64,000 bases of DNA from an uncultured Prevotella sp. (lineage in GTDB: Bacteria; Bacteroidota; Bacteroidia; Bacteroidales; Bacteroidaceae): assembly GCA_947169185.1 (NCBI GenBank), contig CAMVOS010000004.1:1-64000 (forward strand), read 5' to 3'. Made by a program: the position numbers and the translations under genes. Positions 31,414-40,528 of this stretch are shown here, one piece after another (within the stretch, counting starts at the first letter, position 1; each line of letters starts with the position of its first letter). The notes beneath the pieces are model-generated. The model was not told the DNA's origin, made no database searches, and was given only the letters and a program-made list of their open reading frames with translations.

Positions 31414-34092
31414 TTAGAGATTGGCCAATTCGATGACCTTATCGACAGCAGCGCTGAGGCCATCAACGCTCTTTCCACCAGCCTGTGCGAAGTGGGGCTG
31501 ACCACCACCTCCGCCCTGGATGAGCTTGGCTGCCTCGCGAACCATCTGACCTGCATTCAGTCCGTGGTCGCTAACCATATCGTCGCTCATCATGATGGAG
31601 AGCTGTGGCTTGTTGTCTGCGTGGGTACCTAGTACACAGAGCAGAGAGCCCTCGACAGCAGCACGAATCTTGAAGGCCAGGTCTTTGGCGGCAGCAGGCG
31701 ACATGGGCAGTACGGCGCTGACCACCTTGACACCATTCACCTCGCGAGCCTTGTCTACCAACTGCTTGGCAGCACGCTCTACGGCCTGAGCCTGGAAACC
31801 TTCAATCTCCTTCTTCATGTGGTCGTGCTCCTCAATATACTTCTGGATAACACCCTCTAGGTCCTTCGCATTGTTGAAGAACGACTTGATGTTGTCTAGC
31901 ATGTCCTCCATCTGATACAGCAGTTCCTCACATTCCTTACCAGTCTTGGCCTCGATACGTCGGATACCTGCAGCAACAGAGCTCTCAGAGATAATCTTGA
32001 AGAATCCGATACGACCTGTCGATGTGGCGTGGATACCACCACAGAGCTCGCATGACGGACCGAAGCGCATCACGCGGACTTTGTCACCGTATTTCTCGCC
32101 GAAGAGGGCGATGGCTCCCAGCTTCTTGGCCTCTTCCATCGGCATGTCGCGATGTTCGTCGCGAGGCAGGTCCTGACGAATCATGTCGTTGACCATACGC
32201 TCTACCTGACGCAGCTGCTCATCGGTAACCTTCTCGAAGTGAGAGAAGTCGAAACGCAGGGTGTCAGGCGACACAAACGATCCCTTCTGCTCCACGTGGT
32301 CACCCAGTACCTGCTTCAAAGCATAGTCGAGCAAGTGGGTAGCAGTATGGTTGGCTGCACTGGCGTCGCGTTTGTCAGTATCGACGCAGGCCATGAATTG
32401 GGCTGCAGGGTCTTTTGGCAACTGCTTCACAATATGAACGGTCTGACCGTTCTCACGCTTGGAGTCGATGACCTCGATAGTCTCGTTCTCAGAAACGAGC
32501 ACACCTTGGTCACCAACCTGTCCACCCATCTCGCCATAGAACGGAGTGGCAGAGAGCACTACCTCATAGAACTCGTTCTTCTTCTGGGTCACCTTACGAT
32601 AGCGCAGAATCTCGCACTCGTATTCTGAGTAGTCGTAGCCCACGAACTGCTGCTCGCCAGCCTTCAGCTCTACCCAGTCGCTATTCTCAACAGCAGCGGC
32701 ATTACGTGCGCGCTCCTTCTGTTTCTGCATTTCAACATTGAACTGCTCCTCGTCAACGGTAAAGCCGTTCTCACGACAGATAAGTTCTGTCAAATCCAAG
32801 GGGAAACCGTAGGTGTCGAACAAACGGAAAGCCTGAACGCCGTCCAGCTGGTTCTTACCCTGGCCCTTCAGTTCCTCCATTGCCTTATCCAGCAAGGAAA
32901 TACCCTTGTCGAGGGTGCGCAAGAAGCTGTCTTCCTCCTCCTTAATCACCTTGGTAATCAGTTGCTGCTGAGCCTTCAGTTCAGGGAAGGCGTCGCCCAT
33001 CTCGTGAACGAGTGTGGGCACGAGTTTATAGAGGAAGCCGTCCTTCTGTCCGAGGAAGGTGTAAGCATAGCGTACGGCACGGCGCAAGATACGACGGATG
33101 ACGTAGCCTGCCTTAGCGTTAGAGGGCAGCTGACCATCAGCAATTGAGAAAGCGACAGCACGCAGGTGGTCGGCGCAGACACGCATGGCGACGTTGATCT
33201 GCTCTTGATTAGAACTAGTAGCACTAGTCTGACTAGTTGAACTAGTCTCTTCCTCGAAAGTATAGTACTTTAGACCCGTGATGTCCTGCTCAGCCTTGAT
33301 GATGGGCTGGAATACGTCGGTGTCATAGTTGGAATGCTTGCCCTGCATCATGCGCACCAGACGCTCAAAGCCCATACCAGTATCGATGACGTTCATCGAC
33401 AGCTTCTCCAGAGAACCGTCAGCCTTGCGATTGAACTGCATGAACACGAGGTTCCAAATTTCAATCACCTGTGGGTCGTCCTGATTAACGAGCTCACGAC
33501 CTGTCTTGCCAGAAGCAGCCTTCTGCTCAGGGGTACGGCTGTCGACGTGAATCTCTGAGCAAGGACCACAGGGACCTGTATCGCCCATTTCCCAGAAGTT
33601 GTCGTGCTTGTTACCATTAATAATATGATCCTCAGGCACGTGCTTGGCCCAATATTTGGCAGCCTCGTCGTCACGAGGAATATTTTCTTCGGGTGAACCC
33701 TCGAAAACGGTAACATAGAGATCGGCAGGATTCAGCTTCAATACATCCACCAGGTATTCCCAAGCCATATCAATGGCACCCTCCTTGAAGTAGTCGCCAA
33801 ACGACCAGTTACCCAGCATCTCGAACATGGTGTGGTGGTAGGTGTCGTGACCTACTTCCTCCAAGTCGTTGTGCTTACCGCTGACACGCAGACACTTCTG
33901 GGTATCGGCACGGCGGCGTGGCTCTGGGTCACGAGTACCCAAAATAATATCTTTCCACTGGTTCATACCCGCGTTGGTGAACATCAGCGTGGGGTCATCC
34001 TTGATAACCATCGGTGCAGAGGGCACGATGGCGTGTTGCTTCGACTCGAAAAACTTCTTGAATGAGTCGCGAATCTCGTTGGCTGTCATCAT
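31414..34092 (-). CDS. alaS: Alanyl-tRNA synthetase
   Basis: AlaRS (892 residues) charges tRNA-Ala. Class II core motifs are at the N-terminus ([30 protein letters not shown]), and the editing domain zinc ligands HTATH and CGGIHA are intact. The C-terminal domain ends [13 protein letters not shown] as usual. Residues about 282-293 ([13 protein letters not shown]) are an unusual Ser/Thr insert encoded by four 9-bp repeats of ACTAGT plus three bases (33214-33246). The start is one of two adjacent ATG codons (34092 or 34089). Own promoter -7 box TACCTTTG at 34124-34131. Confidence 0.96.
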   Translation of the reverse strand: MMTANEIRDSFKKFFESKQHAIVPSAPMVIKDDPTLMFTNAGMNQWKDIILGTRDPEPRRRADTQKCLRVSGKHNDLEEVGHDTYHHTMFEMLGNWSFGDYFKEGAIDMAWEYLVDVLKLNPADLYVTVFEGSPEENIPRDDEAAKYWAKHVPEDHIINGNKHDNFWEMGDTGPCGPCSEIHVDSRTPEQKAASGKTGRELVNQDDPQVIEIWNLVFMQFNRKADGSLEKLSMNVIDTGMGFERLVRMMQGKHSNYDTDVFQPIIKAEQDITGLKYYTFEEETSSTSQTSATSSNQEQINVAMRVCADHLRAVAFSIADGQLPSNAKAGYVIRRILRRAVRYAYTFLGQKDGFLYKLVPTLVHEMGDAFPELKAQQQLITKVIKEEEDSFLRTLDKGISLLDKAMEELKGQGKNQLDGVQAFRLFDTYGFPLDLTELICRENGFTVDEEQFNVEMQKQKERARNAAAVENSDWVELKAGEQQFVGYDYSEYECEILRYRKVTQKKNEFYEVVLSATPFYGEMGGQVGDQGVLVSENETIEVIDSKRENGQTVHIVKQLPKDPAAQFMACVDTDKRDASAANHTATHLLDYALKQVLGDHVEQKGSFVSPDTLRFDFSHFEKVTDEQLRQVERMVNDMIRQDLPRDEHRDMPMEEAKKLGAIALFGEKYGDKVRVMRFGPSCELCGGIHATSTGRIGFFKIISESSVAAGIRRIEAKTGKECEELLYQMEDMLDNIKSFFNNAKDLEGVIQKYIEEHDHMKKEIEGFQAQAVERAAKQLVDKAREVNGVKVVSAVLPMSPAAAKDLAFKIRAAVEGSLLCVLGTHADNKPQLSIMMSDDMVSDHGLNAGQMVREAAKLIQGGGGGQPHFAQAGGKSVDGLSAAVDKVIELANL
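33214..33246. repeat. Four ACTAGT-N3 nonamers inside alaS
   Basis: ACTAGT occurs at 33214, 33223, 33232 and 33241, an exact 9-bp period that keeps the reading frame and encodes a TSx tripeptide repeat between the core motif region and the tRNA-recognition part. Confidence 0.85.
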
Positions 34093-34123
34093 CTTATAAT
34101 GTCTTTTTTAGAAAATTTGGGTG

Positions 34124-34131
34124 CAAAGGTA
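34124..34131 (-). promoter_or_regulatory. -7 box of alaS
   Basis: Minus-strand TACCTTTG, 32 nt before ATG 34092. Confidence 0.6.
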
Positions 34132-34140
34132 CAAAAAAAA

Positions 34141-34168
34141 GTGAAAAGTGAAAAGTGAAAAGTGAAAA
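34141..34168. repeat. Four GTGAAAA heptamers between divergent promoters
   Basis: Four exact tandem copies of GTGAAAA fill the space between the alaS -7 box (34124-34131) and the rmuC -7 box (34174-34181). They therefore make up the upstream region of both promoters. Confidence 0.9.
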
Positions 34169-34173
34169 ATTTG

Positions 34174-34181
34174 TATCTTTG
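34174..34181 (+). promoter_or_regulatory. -7 box of the rmuC operon
   Basis: TATCTTTG, 24 nt before ATG 34205. Confidence 0.6.
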
Positions 34182-34204
34182 CACATTGAAAAGAAGATAG
34201 CAAT

Positions 34205-35611
34205 ATGGAGATATACTTAGTCATCATAGTAATAGCCTTTATTATCATAGGCCTTTTGGCTTATATGATTGTCCGTCTGACCGCCCAGCGCGATGTGGAG
34301 CGAACCAAGTCGGAGAATTATGCTAATCAGTTGCAAAGCCAGAAGGTGGCATACGATAAGCAGTTGTCAGACCAAAAGACATCTTATGACAGTCAGATAG
34401 TGGAGTTGAAAGAGACTTTTGCTGTGCAACTGCAACAGACCAAGGATGCCCATGAACAGCAGGTGGCAGCTCTAAAAGAGATGAACGAGAAACAGATGAA
34501 GAGCCAGCTGGACCTGATTAAGGAACAGATGCAGACCACATCTGAGAAGGTGTTGAAAATGCGTCAGGAGGAGTTAGGTGCCCAGAATAAGGAACAGGTG
34601 TCGAAGATTATCGACCCCCTGCAAAAGAGTCTGAAGGATATGCAGGAAGCCCTCGACAAGACCAAAGAACAGCAGACGGAAGCACTGACACGATTGGACG
34701 AAACCATCAAGATTAATATGCAAAAGAGTGCGGCTATCGGTGAGACGGCTGATCGCCTGACACGTGCATTGACTGGTGAGGTAAAGATACAGGGCAACTT
34801 TGGCGAGTTGAAACTCAAACAGTTGCTCGAAGATTTGGAATTAAAAGAAAATGAACAATTTGATACTCAGGAGACTCTGCGTGATAAAGGGGGTAAAGGT
34901 CTTAAGGGTGATGACGGTAAGGGCTTGATACCTGACTTCATTCTGCATTTCCCCAATAACCGACATGTGGTTGTCGACTCAAAGATGTCGCTTACTGATT
35001 ACGAGCGCTATATGAATGCTGAGGATGGTACACCAGAGAAGAGCGAATACCTGAAGGCGCATATCGAGAGTGTCAGGGCACAGGTGAAACGACTGGCCAA
35101 GAAGGAGTATACCAAATACCTGCCTGAGGGCTACAACCGACTGAACTTCGCCATCATGTACGTGCCCATCGAAGGAGCTCTGAATCTGGCATTACTCAAC
35201 GATGCTACACTTTGGCGTGAGGCCTACGACGAGGGTGTGATGATTCTTGGTCCCCAAACGATGTATATGAATCTGCGTGTGTTGGAGATGATGTGGACAC
35301 AGGTACGCCAGCTGAAAAACCAGCAGACCATGATGGATGCTGCAAATGCCGTGATTGAGCGTGTGCAGGACTTTGGTACCCGTTTCCAGGATGTGGAGTC
35401 GAGCATGAACGACACCATCAAGAAGATGACGAAGCTGAAAATTACCACAGCAGACAGTGGTCCCAGCATCATTACGGCAGCTAGGAATCTGCTGAAGGCT
35501 GGTGCTCGCGAGAACAAGAAAAAGAAGTCGCTCTCAGAGATGGACGATTCGATATTTCTGGAGAGCGAAACAGATGAACAAGTAACTGAAAATCAAAATA
35601 CTACACTATGA
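34205..35611 (+). CDS. rmuC: DNA recombination protein RmuC
   Basis: A 468-residue RmuC-family protein: an N-terminal membrane helix (MEIYLVIIVIAFIIIGLLAY), a long coiled coil (about 25-180, many Gln and Lys), then the nuclease-like RmuC domain (GNFGELKLKQLLEDLELKEN, FPNNRHVVVDSKMSLTDYER, FAIMYVPIEGAL). RmuC limits DNA inversions at short repeats in E. coli. It overlaps the next gene by 4 nt (ATGA). Confidence 0.92.
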   Translation: MEIYLVIIVIAFIIIGLLAYMIVRLTAQRDVERTKSENYANQLQSQKVAYDKQLSDQKTSYDSQIVELKETFAVQLQQTKDAHEQQVAALKEMNEKQMKSQLDLIKEQMQTTSEKVLKMRQEELGAQNKEQVSKIIDPLQKSLKDMQEALDKTKEQQTEALTRLDETIKINMQKSAAIGETADRLTRALTGEVKIQGNFGELKLKQLLEDLELKENEQFDTQETLRDKGGKGLKGDDGKGLIPDFILHFPNNRHVVVDSKMSLTDYERYMNAEDGTPEKSEYLKAHIESVRAQVKRLAKKEYTKYLPEGYNRLNFAIMYVPIEGALNLALLNDATLWREAYDEGVMILGPQTMYMNLRVLEMMWTQVRQLKNQQTMMDAANAVIERVQDFGTRFQDVESSMNDTIKKMTKLKITTADSGPSIITAARNLLKAGARENKKKKSLSEMDDSIFLESETDEQVTENQNTTL

Positions 35612-36885
35612 AAAAGGTTTATAAGGCACACATCCTCTTTACGAAGGAGAAGGACCGTTTTGAGACGTACGAGAATGGTTACATTGCTGTGGAGAACGGT
35701 AAGGTGACGGGTGTTTCAATGAACTTGGCTGATTTGGACAGCGAGGGTGCGGAGATTGTCGACTTTGGTGACAAACTGCTTATCCCTGCCATGAACGATA
35801 TGCACGTCCATGCGCCCCAAGTGCATAATCAGGGTGTGGCGATGGACCTAGAACTGTTGCCTTGGTTGCAGAACTACACTTTCCCTGAGGAGTCGAAATA
35901 TGCTGACGTGGAATATGCTGAGCGCATGTATCGACGCTTCCTGCATACCCAGTGGCTGTTTGGCACGATGCGTAGTGTCGCCTTTGGTACCGTTCATACA
36001 GAGAGTACCCGTGTACTGATGAAACTGTATCAGGAGGCAGGCATGGGCGCTATGGTTGGTAAGGTGGCCATGAACCGCAACTGTCCTGATGCGCTTTGCG
36101 AAGATGTGGAAGCTGCTGTGGCTGGTAATGAGCAACTGATTGCTGAGTTTAGCGATCCTAACGGACTGGTTCGTCCCATCATTACACCACGTTTCGTGCC
36201 GTCGTGTACGCCAGAACTGTTGAAGGCTTGTGGTGAACTGGCCAATAAATATCAGTTACCCGTACAGTCGCACCTGTCGGAGAATACGTCTGAGATTGCC
36301 TGGGTGGCTGAGTTGGAACCTGACAGTGAGAGCTATGGTGATGCCTACAACCGCTATGGTCTGTTTGGTCAGACACCAACCATCATGGCCCATTGCGTAT
36401 GGACTAAGGGTAAAGAACTAGAATTGATGAAGAAGAATGGTGTGATGGTGGCCCACTGTCCCACGTCGAACTTCAACCTGTCGTCAGGTATGGCGCCTAT
36501 CCGCTCGCTGCTTGACGAGGGTGTCAGCATTGGTCTGGGCAGTGATATCAGTGGTGGACACGACCTGAACATGTTCCGCATGCTGGTTTATGCCATTCAG
36601 GTTAGCAAGATGCACTACCAGCTCGACCACAGCAAGGCATTCTTAACGCTGTCTGAAGTGTTCTGGATTGCCACTAAGTCGGCAGGTAGCTTCTTTGGCA
36701 AGGTGGGCAGTTTCGAACCAGGCTACGACTTCGACGCACTGGTTATCGACGATGCCGTACTCTATCCTGCTGAATACTCGCTGCAGCACCGCCTGGAGCG
36801 CTTCATTTATGTGGGCGACGACCGCCAGATTGTACACCGCTTCTGTCGCGGACAGGAAATTAAGGAACCCAAAGTAGAAATATAA
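35608..36885 (+). CDS. guaD: Guanine deaminase
   Basis: A 425-residue amidohydrolase converting guanine to xanthine and ammonia. Zinc ligands H66 and H68 lie in HVHAP. Further motifs match guanine deaminase: MDLELLPWLQNYTFPEE, QSHLSEN, AHCVW, HCPTSNFNLSSG and GLGSDISGG. Length is normal. It is translated together with rmuC (4-nt overlap), an odd pairing, and is followed 19 nt later by a lipoprotein gene. Confidence 0.88.
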   Translation: MKKVYKAHILFTKEKDRFETYENGYIAVENGKVTGVSMNLADLDSEGAEIVDFGDKLLIPAMNDMHVHAPQVHNQGVAMDLELLPWLQNYTFPEESKYADVEYAERMYRRFLHTQWLFGTMRSVAFGTVHTESTRVLMKLYQEAGMGAMVGKVAMNRNCPDALCEDVEAAVAGNEQLIAEFSDPNGLVRPIITPRFVPSCTPELLKACGELANKYQLPVQSHLSENTSEIAWVAELEPDSESYGDAYNRYGLFGQTPTIMAHCVWTKGKELELMKKNGVMVAHCPTSNFNLSSGMAPIRSLLDEGVSIGLGSDISGGHDLNMFRMLVYAIQVSKMHYQLDHSKAFLTLSEVFWIATKSAGSFFGKVGSFEPGYDFDALVIDDAVLYPAEYSLQHRLERFIYVGDDRQIVHRFCRGQEIKEPKVEI

Positions 36886-36904
36886 TAAGATAAGGAAAAC
36901 TCTG

Positions 36905-37951
36905 ATGAAAAAAGTCATGATGATGGCTGCTGTGGCAGTCGTGCTGATGATGTCTGCCTGTGGTGGTAAGACCAGTAAATCGGACAGCGATACAGACTCT
37001 GTGGCTACTGAGGCTCAGGAGTCGAGTGTCGACAAACATACGGAGGACTATCTCCGTCAGCGTGTGGATTCTATGTATAGCATGTACAAGAATCCGAAAT
37101 ACGACAAGGTTGGCATGCGCATCTATTATGGTAAACTTATCGATAAAGACAGCGCCTATTGTAGCAAGAGTTATAAGGACTTGATGTCGAAAGCCTTGGA
37201 TATTGCTGACGAAAACGAAGAGCCCTTGTTGGACTATGACCATTGGACCAATTCGCAGGACGACAACAACTTTACCTATGAGGTGGGCAAGATTAGTAAT
37301 ATGACGGATTCGACTGCCATCGTTACTGTCAATGGCAAGATTACAAGGGCACATACGATTATCCTTAGCATGCGCTTTGAGCGTGGCGACTGGTATGTCG
37401 ACGACTTCCTTGGTGACGATGGTACAGGCGAGAAGGTGTATTTCAAGGACTATATCCAGAAGAACAACTTTCATAAGCAGTTCTCGCTGAACGACCTGCT
37501 CTACCTGACGCAGCATTATGCCGAGTCTGCGAAAGCTGAGAAGTCGGGTTTGGGCTTCATTTACCACGATTCGCAACCGTCGGACGAGGTTGATGAAGAC
37601 CAATATGTCTATGGTCACGACATCTTTAGGACCACGAAGAAGGAATTGGGCTATGAGCTTAATACCAGTTCAGCACATGCCTTCTACTTCATGATGAGTC
37701 TTGACACGTCCACCAATGGCTATCTGCGTTTCTTCAATCAGAACGATGCCAATGCCTTCTTCGAGAGGGTGTGTAACACCAAGCCCTTCACCTTCGAAGG
37801 TAAACGCATCGTGGTAAAAAAGGTTGCAAGTGGCAAATCCGTCCGCATCGAGGAAATGCGTAATGATAAGTCGACATCCACGATGTTCGAGGTACATCAG
37901 CCCACGCTTCTCGATGACTGGTACGAGATATACCTCGAAATTTACGTGTAA
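36905..37951 (+). CDS. Lipoprotein with DUF3828-like domain
   Basis: A 348-residue lipoprotein (MKKVMMMAAVAVVLMMSAC then GGKTSKSDSDTD, a serine- and aspartate-rich linker). Residues about 45-200 resemble DUF3828 (SYKDLMSKALDI; FERGDWYVDDF). The C-terminal half is unrecognised. It is probably the third gene of the rmuC-guaD unit. No function can be given. Confidence 0.65.
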   Translation: MKKVMMMAAVAVVLMMSACGGKTSKSDSDTDSVATEAQESSVDKHTEDYLRQRVDSMYSMYKNPKYDKVGMRIYYGKLIDKDSAYCSKSYKDLMSKALDIADENEEPLLDYDHWTNSQDDNNFTYEVGKISNMTDSTAIVTVNGKITRAHTIILSMRFERGDWYVDDFLGDDGTGEKVYFKDYIQKNNFHKQFSLNDLLYLTQHYAESAKAEKSGLGFIYHDSQPSDEVDEDQYVYGHDIFRTTKKELGYELNTSSAHAFYFMMSLDTSTNGYLRFFNQNDANAFFERVCNTKPFTFEGKRIVVKKVASGKSVRIEEMRNDKSTSTMFEVHQPTLLDDWYEIYLEIYV

Positions 37952-37966
37952 ACTAAGATTCGTAGG

Positions 37967-38797
37967 TCATAGCTTTTCTCCGCATTGTGAGCAATAGCGG
38001 TCATCGTCGCGTACCATCGCATCACATCGTGGACAGTGCCCGTCCTTTGGCTTTGCTTTCGTCTCGTCAATGATGGTAGCCGTCACAATACCTGTTGGAA
38101 CGGCAATAATGGTATAACCCAACAGCATGACGAATGCTGAAAGCAGACGTCCGATGGGGGTAACAGGCGTGATGTCGCCATAGCCTACGGTGGTCATTGT
38201 GACGATGGCCCAGTAGACTGATGTTCCCAAATCGGTGAATTGTGTGTCGGGCTGCCCCGTCTCCACCATAAACATCAGCGTACCCAGGCATGTGACCAGT
38301 ATCAGCAAGAACAGGAAATAGACGGCAATCTTGGTCAGGCTTTTCTGGAGCGAACGCATCAAGATGTAACCCTCGTTGATGAAACTGAACAGCTTGAAAA
38401 TGCGGAAGATACGGATAAAGCGGAACGAACGCAACATCATCCAGTATCGCGCATTGGGCAGGAAATAGGACAGATAAGGTGGCAGTATGGCCAACAGGTC
38501 GATGACGCCAAAGAAGCTCAGCACGTACTCGCGAGGTTTGGGTGAACAGTAAATACGGGCAATGTATTCGACTGTAAAGAAGAAGGTCAGCAGAAATTCC
38601 AGTATCTCCAGTACAAACTTAAAGGTATGTGCCAACGAGGGTATCGTCTCGACGAACGAGATGATAATGCTCAGCGAGATGGCTATTATCAAGACAATAT
38701 CAAAGATACGTCCAGCCCGCGTGTCCGTTCCGAATATAATAGTGTATAGCGCTTCTTTCTCAAGCCAATGGGGTTTCTTCATACTGATAGTTCTCAT
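37967..38797 (-). CDS. Voltage-gated K+ channel with C-terminal zinc ribbon
   Basis: A 276-residue six-helix channel. The S4 helix carries spaced arginines (LRSFRFIRIFRIFKL, 122-136), and the pore has the selectivity filter TVGYGD at 203-208. After S6 a short cytoplasmic tail ends in a zinc ribbon with Cys255, Cys258, Cys269 and Cys272 (CPRC, CSQC). The start overlaps the stop of the SGNH hydrolase gene (TAATG); ATG 38782 (MKKPHW) is an alternative. The zinc tail may tune gating; that is a guess. Confidence 0.88.
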   Translation of the reverse strand: MRTISMKKPHWLEKEALYTIIFGTDTRAGRIFDIVLIIAISLSIIISFVETIPSLAHTFKFVLEILEFLLTFFFTVEYIARIYCSPKPREYVLSFFGVIDLLAILPPYLSYFLPNARYWMMLRSFRFIRIFRIFKLFSFINEGYILMRSLQKSLTKIAVYFLFLLILVTCLGTLMFMVETGQPDTQFTDLGTSVYWAIVTMTTVGYGDITPVTPIGRLLSAFVMLLGYTIIAVPTGIVTATIIDETKAKPKDGHCPRCDAMVRDDDRYCSQCGEKL

Positions 38798-39945
38798 TAA
38801 AACAATTCTTCGTGGTCGTATCGTGGCATGCGACGAATCAGCTTGTGGACTGCCGCCTGTGCCATTGTTTCGTAGGCACGCTCGCTGGGGTGTAGGTGGT
38901 CGCCACTGTCGAATCCATCGGCAAAGGCTTTGGGATTAGTGACGCTACGCACAGCGGCATCGAAATCAATGCATCCGTCGAAGATGGGCGACATGCGCAA
39001 CCACTCGTTGAAGGCCTGACGCATCGCATCGCGCTCTTCGTTGTATGTGCGCCAACCATAGATAGGCAGCAACGTGCCACTCCATACTTTCAGGCCCATC
39101 GCCTTGGCGGGTTTCACATAGATGTCTTCTATGCCATATTCCATCTCTTCTACCGTAGGCAGATCGCTCCACGGGCGGAAGGGATTTACATCCGTTCCTA
39201 CAGGGTGGATAATGTCGTTAATGCCGTGTTGGATGATGACGTCTGAAGCGCCTGCCACATTTATCTCGATGGGGAAGCGCGTGGCTCCTTTCAGACCGTA
39301 TGCCTGGTAGGTAATGCAGTCGTACTGGCGCAGGATTCGCGTGCCACTGACAGCACGTCGAATGATGGAGGCATTGGTGCCAAACGCCATCTGGGCCATA
39401 TAGTCGGGCCACGACTGGGCTGTGATGCTGTCGCCATAGCACACAATGGCATGATTCTCTGCTGACGTCAGTACATCGATGGTATTCAGGAAATAAAACC
39501 AGTTGGTACTACGGCTCAGGTCGAGTGGCAGCTCATCGGCATCAGCAAAGTCGCCATAGGCATAATAGCCCTTGGACAGCGGACCTGTAATAAAAGTACC
39601 GCTGTTCATCTGCGTATAGCCTGCCATATAGAAACTCACTTCGATGGTATCGCCACGATTCACACTGTAGCTAATAGCGTCGCTTTCAACCTCCTTGCCA
39701 GGCATCAGCGTAACGCTCTTCTCTCCGTCAAAGGTGATGGGCGTATGTCCTACAAAGGCCTTGTCGAGCGTAACTGGCTCCGTTCCTGTGAGGTTAGAGA
39801 AACGGAAACGCAGCATCGTACCGCTGAAGCACATACGGATAGGGTATCGCAGCGTGAGGTCTTTAGCATATATGGCCTCGCGACGGTTGGTAATCGAGGT
39901 GGCATTGCCCCAACAAGCCACCCATTTACTGTTGTCTGTCATCAT
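38797..39945 (-). CDS. SGNH/GDSL hydrolase
   Basis: A 382-residue protein with an N-terminal beta domain (about 1-150) and a C-terminal SGNH hydrolase domain. The nucleophile serine is S173 in YGDSIT, the Gly/Asn blocks follow, and the catalytic D-x-x-H is in GDHLHPSERAYE. Such enzymes are often carbohydrate or lipid esterases. No signal peptide is seen. The gene is chained by one-base overlaps to the TSCPD gene before it and the K+ channel gene after it, so the three form one operon. Confidence 0.83.
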   Translation of the reverse strand: MMTDNSKWVACWGNATSITNRREAIYAKDLTLRYPIRMCFSGTMLRFRFSNLTGTEPVTLDKAFVGHTPITFDGEKSVTLMPGKEVESDAISYSVNRGDTIEVSFYMAGYTQMNSGTFITGPLSKGYYAYGDFADADELPLDLSRSTNWFYFLNTIDVLTSAENHAIVCYGDSITAQSWPDYMAQMAFGTNASIIRRAVSGTRILRQYDCITYQAYGLKGATRFPIEINVAGASDVIIQHGINDIIHPVGTDVNPFRPWSDLPTVEEMEYGIEDIYVKPAKAMGLKVWSGTLLPIYGWRTYNEERDAMRQAFNEWLRMSPIFDGCIDFDAAVRSVTNPKAFADGFDSGDHLHPSERAYETMAQAAVHKLIRRMPRYDHEELF

Positions 39946-40214
39946 TATTTGGGTTCTATTTTCTTCAACTGTTCAAGTGCCCTGCATAACTGGTCCGGAC
40001 ACGACGTTGCCTTCATGCCACAGCGGATGCCGTTGAGCCGAGGTAGTACGTCGTCGATGTGCTGACCGCGCACTAATTGACTGATACCTTGCAGATTACC
40101 GTTGCAACCTCCCAGAAAGAATACCTGCTGGATAATATTGTTCTCATCCGCTGTCACGTCAATCATTTTCGAGCACGTGCCACTCGTTTCGTACATAATA
40201 TGTTTTGTCTTCAT
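39945..40214 (-). CDS. TSCPD-domain protein (TIGR03905 type)
   Basis: An 89-residue protein of the TSCPD family: TSGTCSKMIDV, FFLGGCNGNLQGIS, GIRCGMKATSCPDQL. These cysteines may bind metal or nucleotide; the domain also ends some ribonucleotide reductases, but the function of the stand-alone form is unknown. The frame is open further upstream (ATG 40235, 40289), but the -7 box TATCTTTG at 40247-40254 excludes the longest start and favours 40214 (MKTKHIMYETSG) with a leader of about 26 nt. First gene of the TSCPD-SGNH-K+ channel operon. Confidence 0.78.
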   Translation of the reverse strand: MKTKHIMYETSGTCSKMIDVTADENNIIQQVFFLGGCNGNLQGISQLVRGQHIDDVLPRLNGIRCGMKATSCPDQLCRALEQLKKIEPK

Positions 40215-40246
40215 AACTTTTTCTTCTTTCGTCATATTTCGTTTGG

Positions 40247-40254
40247 CAAAGATA
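40247..40254 (-). promoter_or_regulatory. -7 box of the TSCPD-SGNH-K+ channel operon
   Basis: Minus-strand TATCTTTG; it helps decide the start of the TSCPD gene. Confidence 0.55.
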
Positions 40255-40394
40255 CGCACTTTATTCTGAAATTCCAAAAAAGTCGACATCTTTCTGTGAT
40301 TTGCAGCGCCCTCTTAGTTCCTGCAACATTGTTATTTGTATACTGTAAACACAACAAAACTATACCCTCTCTGAATACTGGCTGGTGGAAAAGT

Positions 40395-40422
40395 AAAAAA
40401 GGCTCCCAAGTGAGCCTTTTTT
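40395..40422. terminator. Bidirectional intrinsic terminator after dnaK
   Basis: GGCTC (40401-40405) pairs with GAGCC (40412-40416); A and T runs flank it on both sides, so it can end transcription on either strand. In the dnaK direction it lies about 110 nt after the stop codon. Confidence 0.8.
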
Positions 40423-40487
40423 ACTGATAAACAATTCTTTATACCTTATACTATTACTTGACTTCGTCGAATAAAGGCTGCGCCTCG

Positions 40488-40514
40488 GCAATGCTCATGC
40501 AAGCATGGCATTGC
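40488..40514. repeat. Strong hairpin just after dnaK
   Basis: GCAATGC (40488-40494) with CATGC (40496-40500) pairs with GCATG (40503-40507) and GCATTGC (40508-40514), a 12-bp stem with one bulge and a 2-nt loop. No T-run follows. It could protect the 3' end of the dnaK mRNA or be a small dispersed palindrome. Confidence 0.6.
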
Positions 40515-40528
40515 TCTCGTCTTGCACT

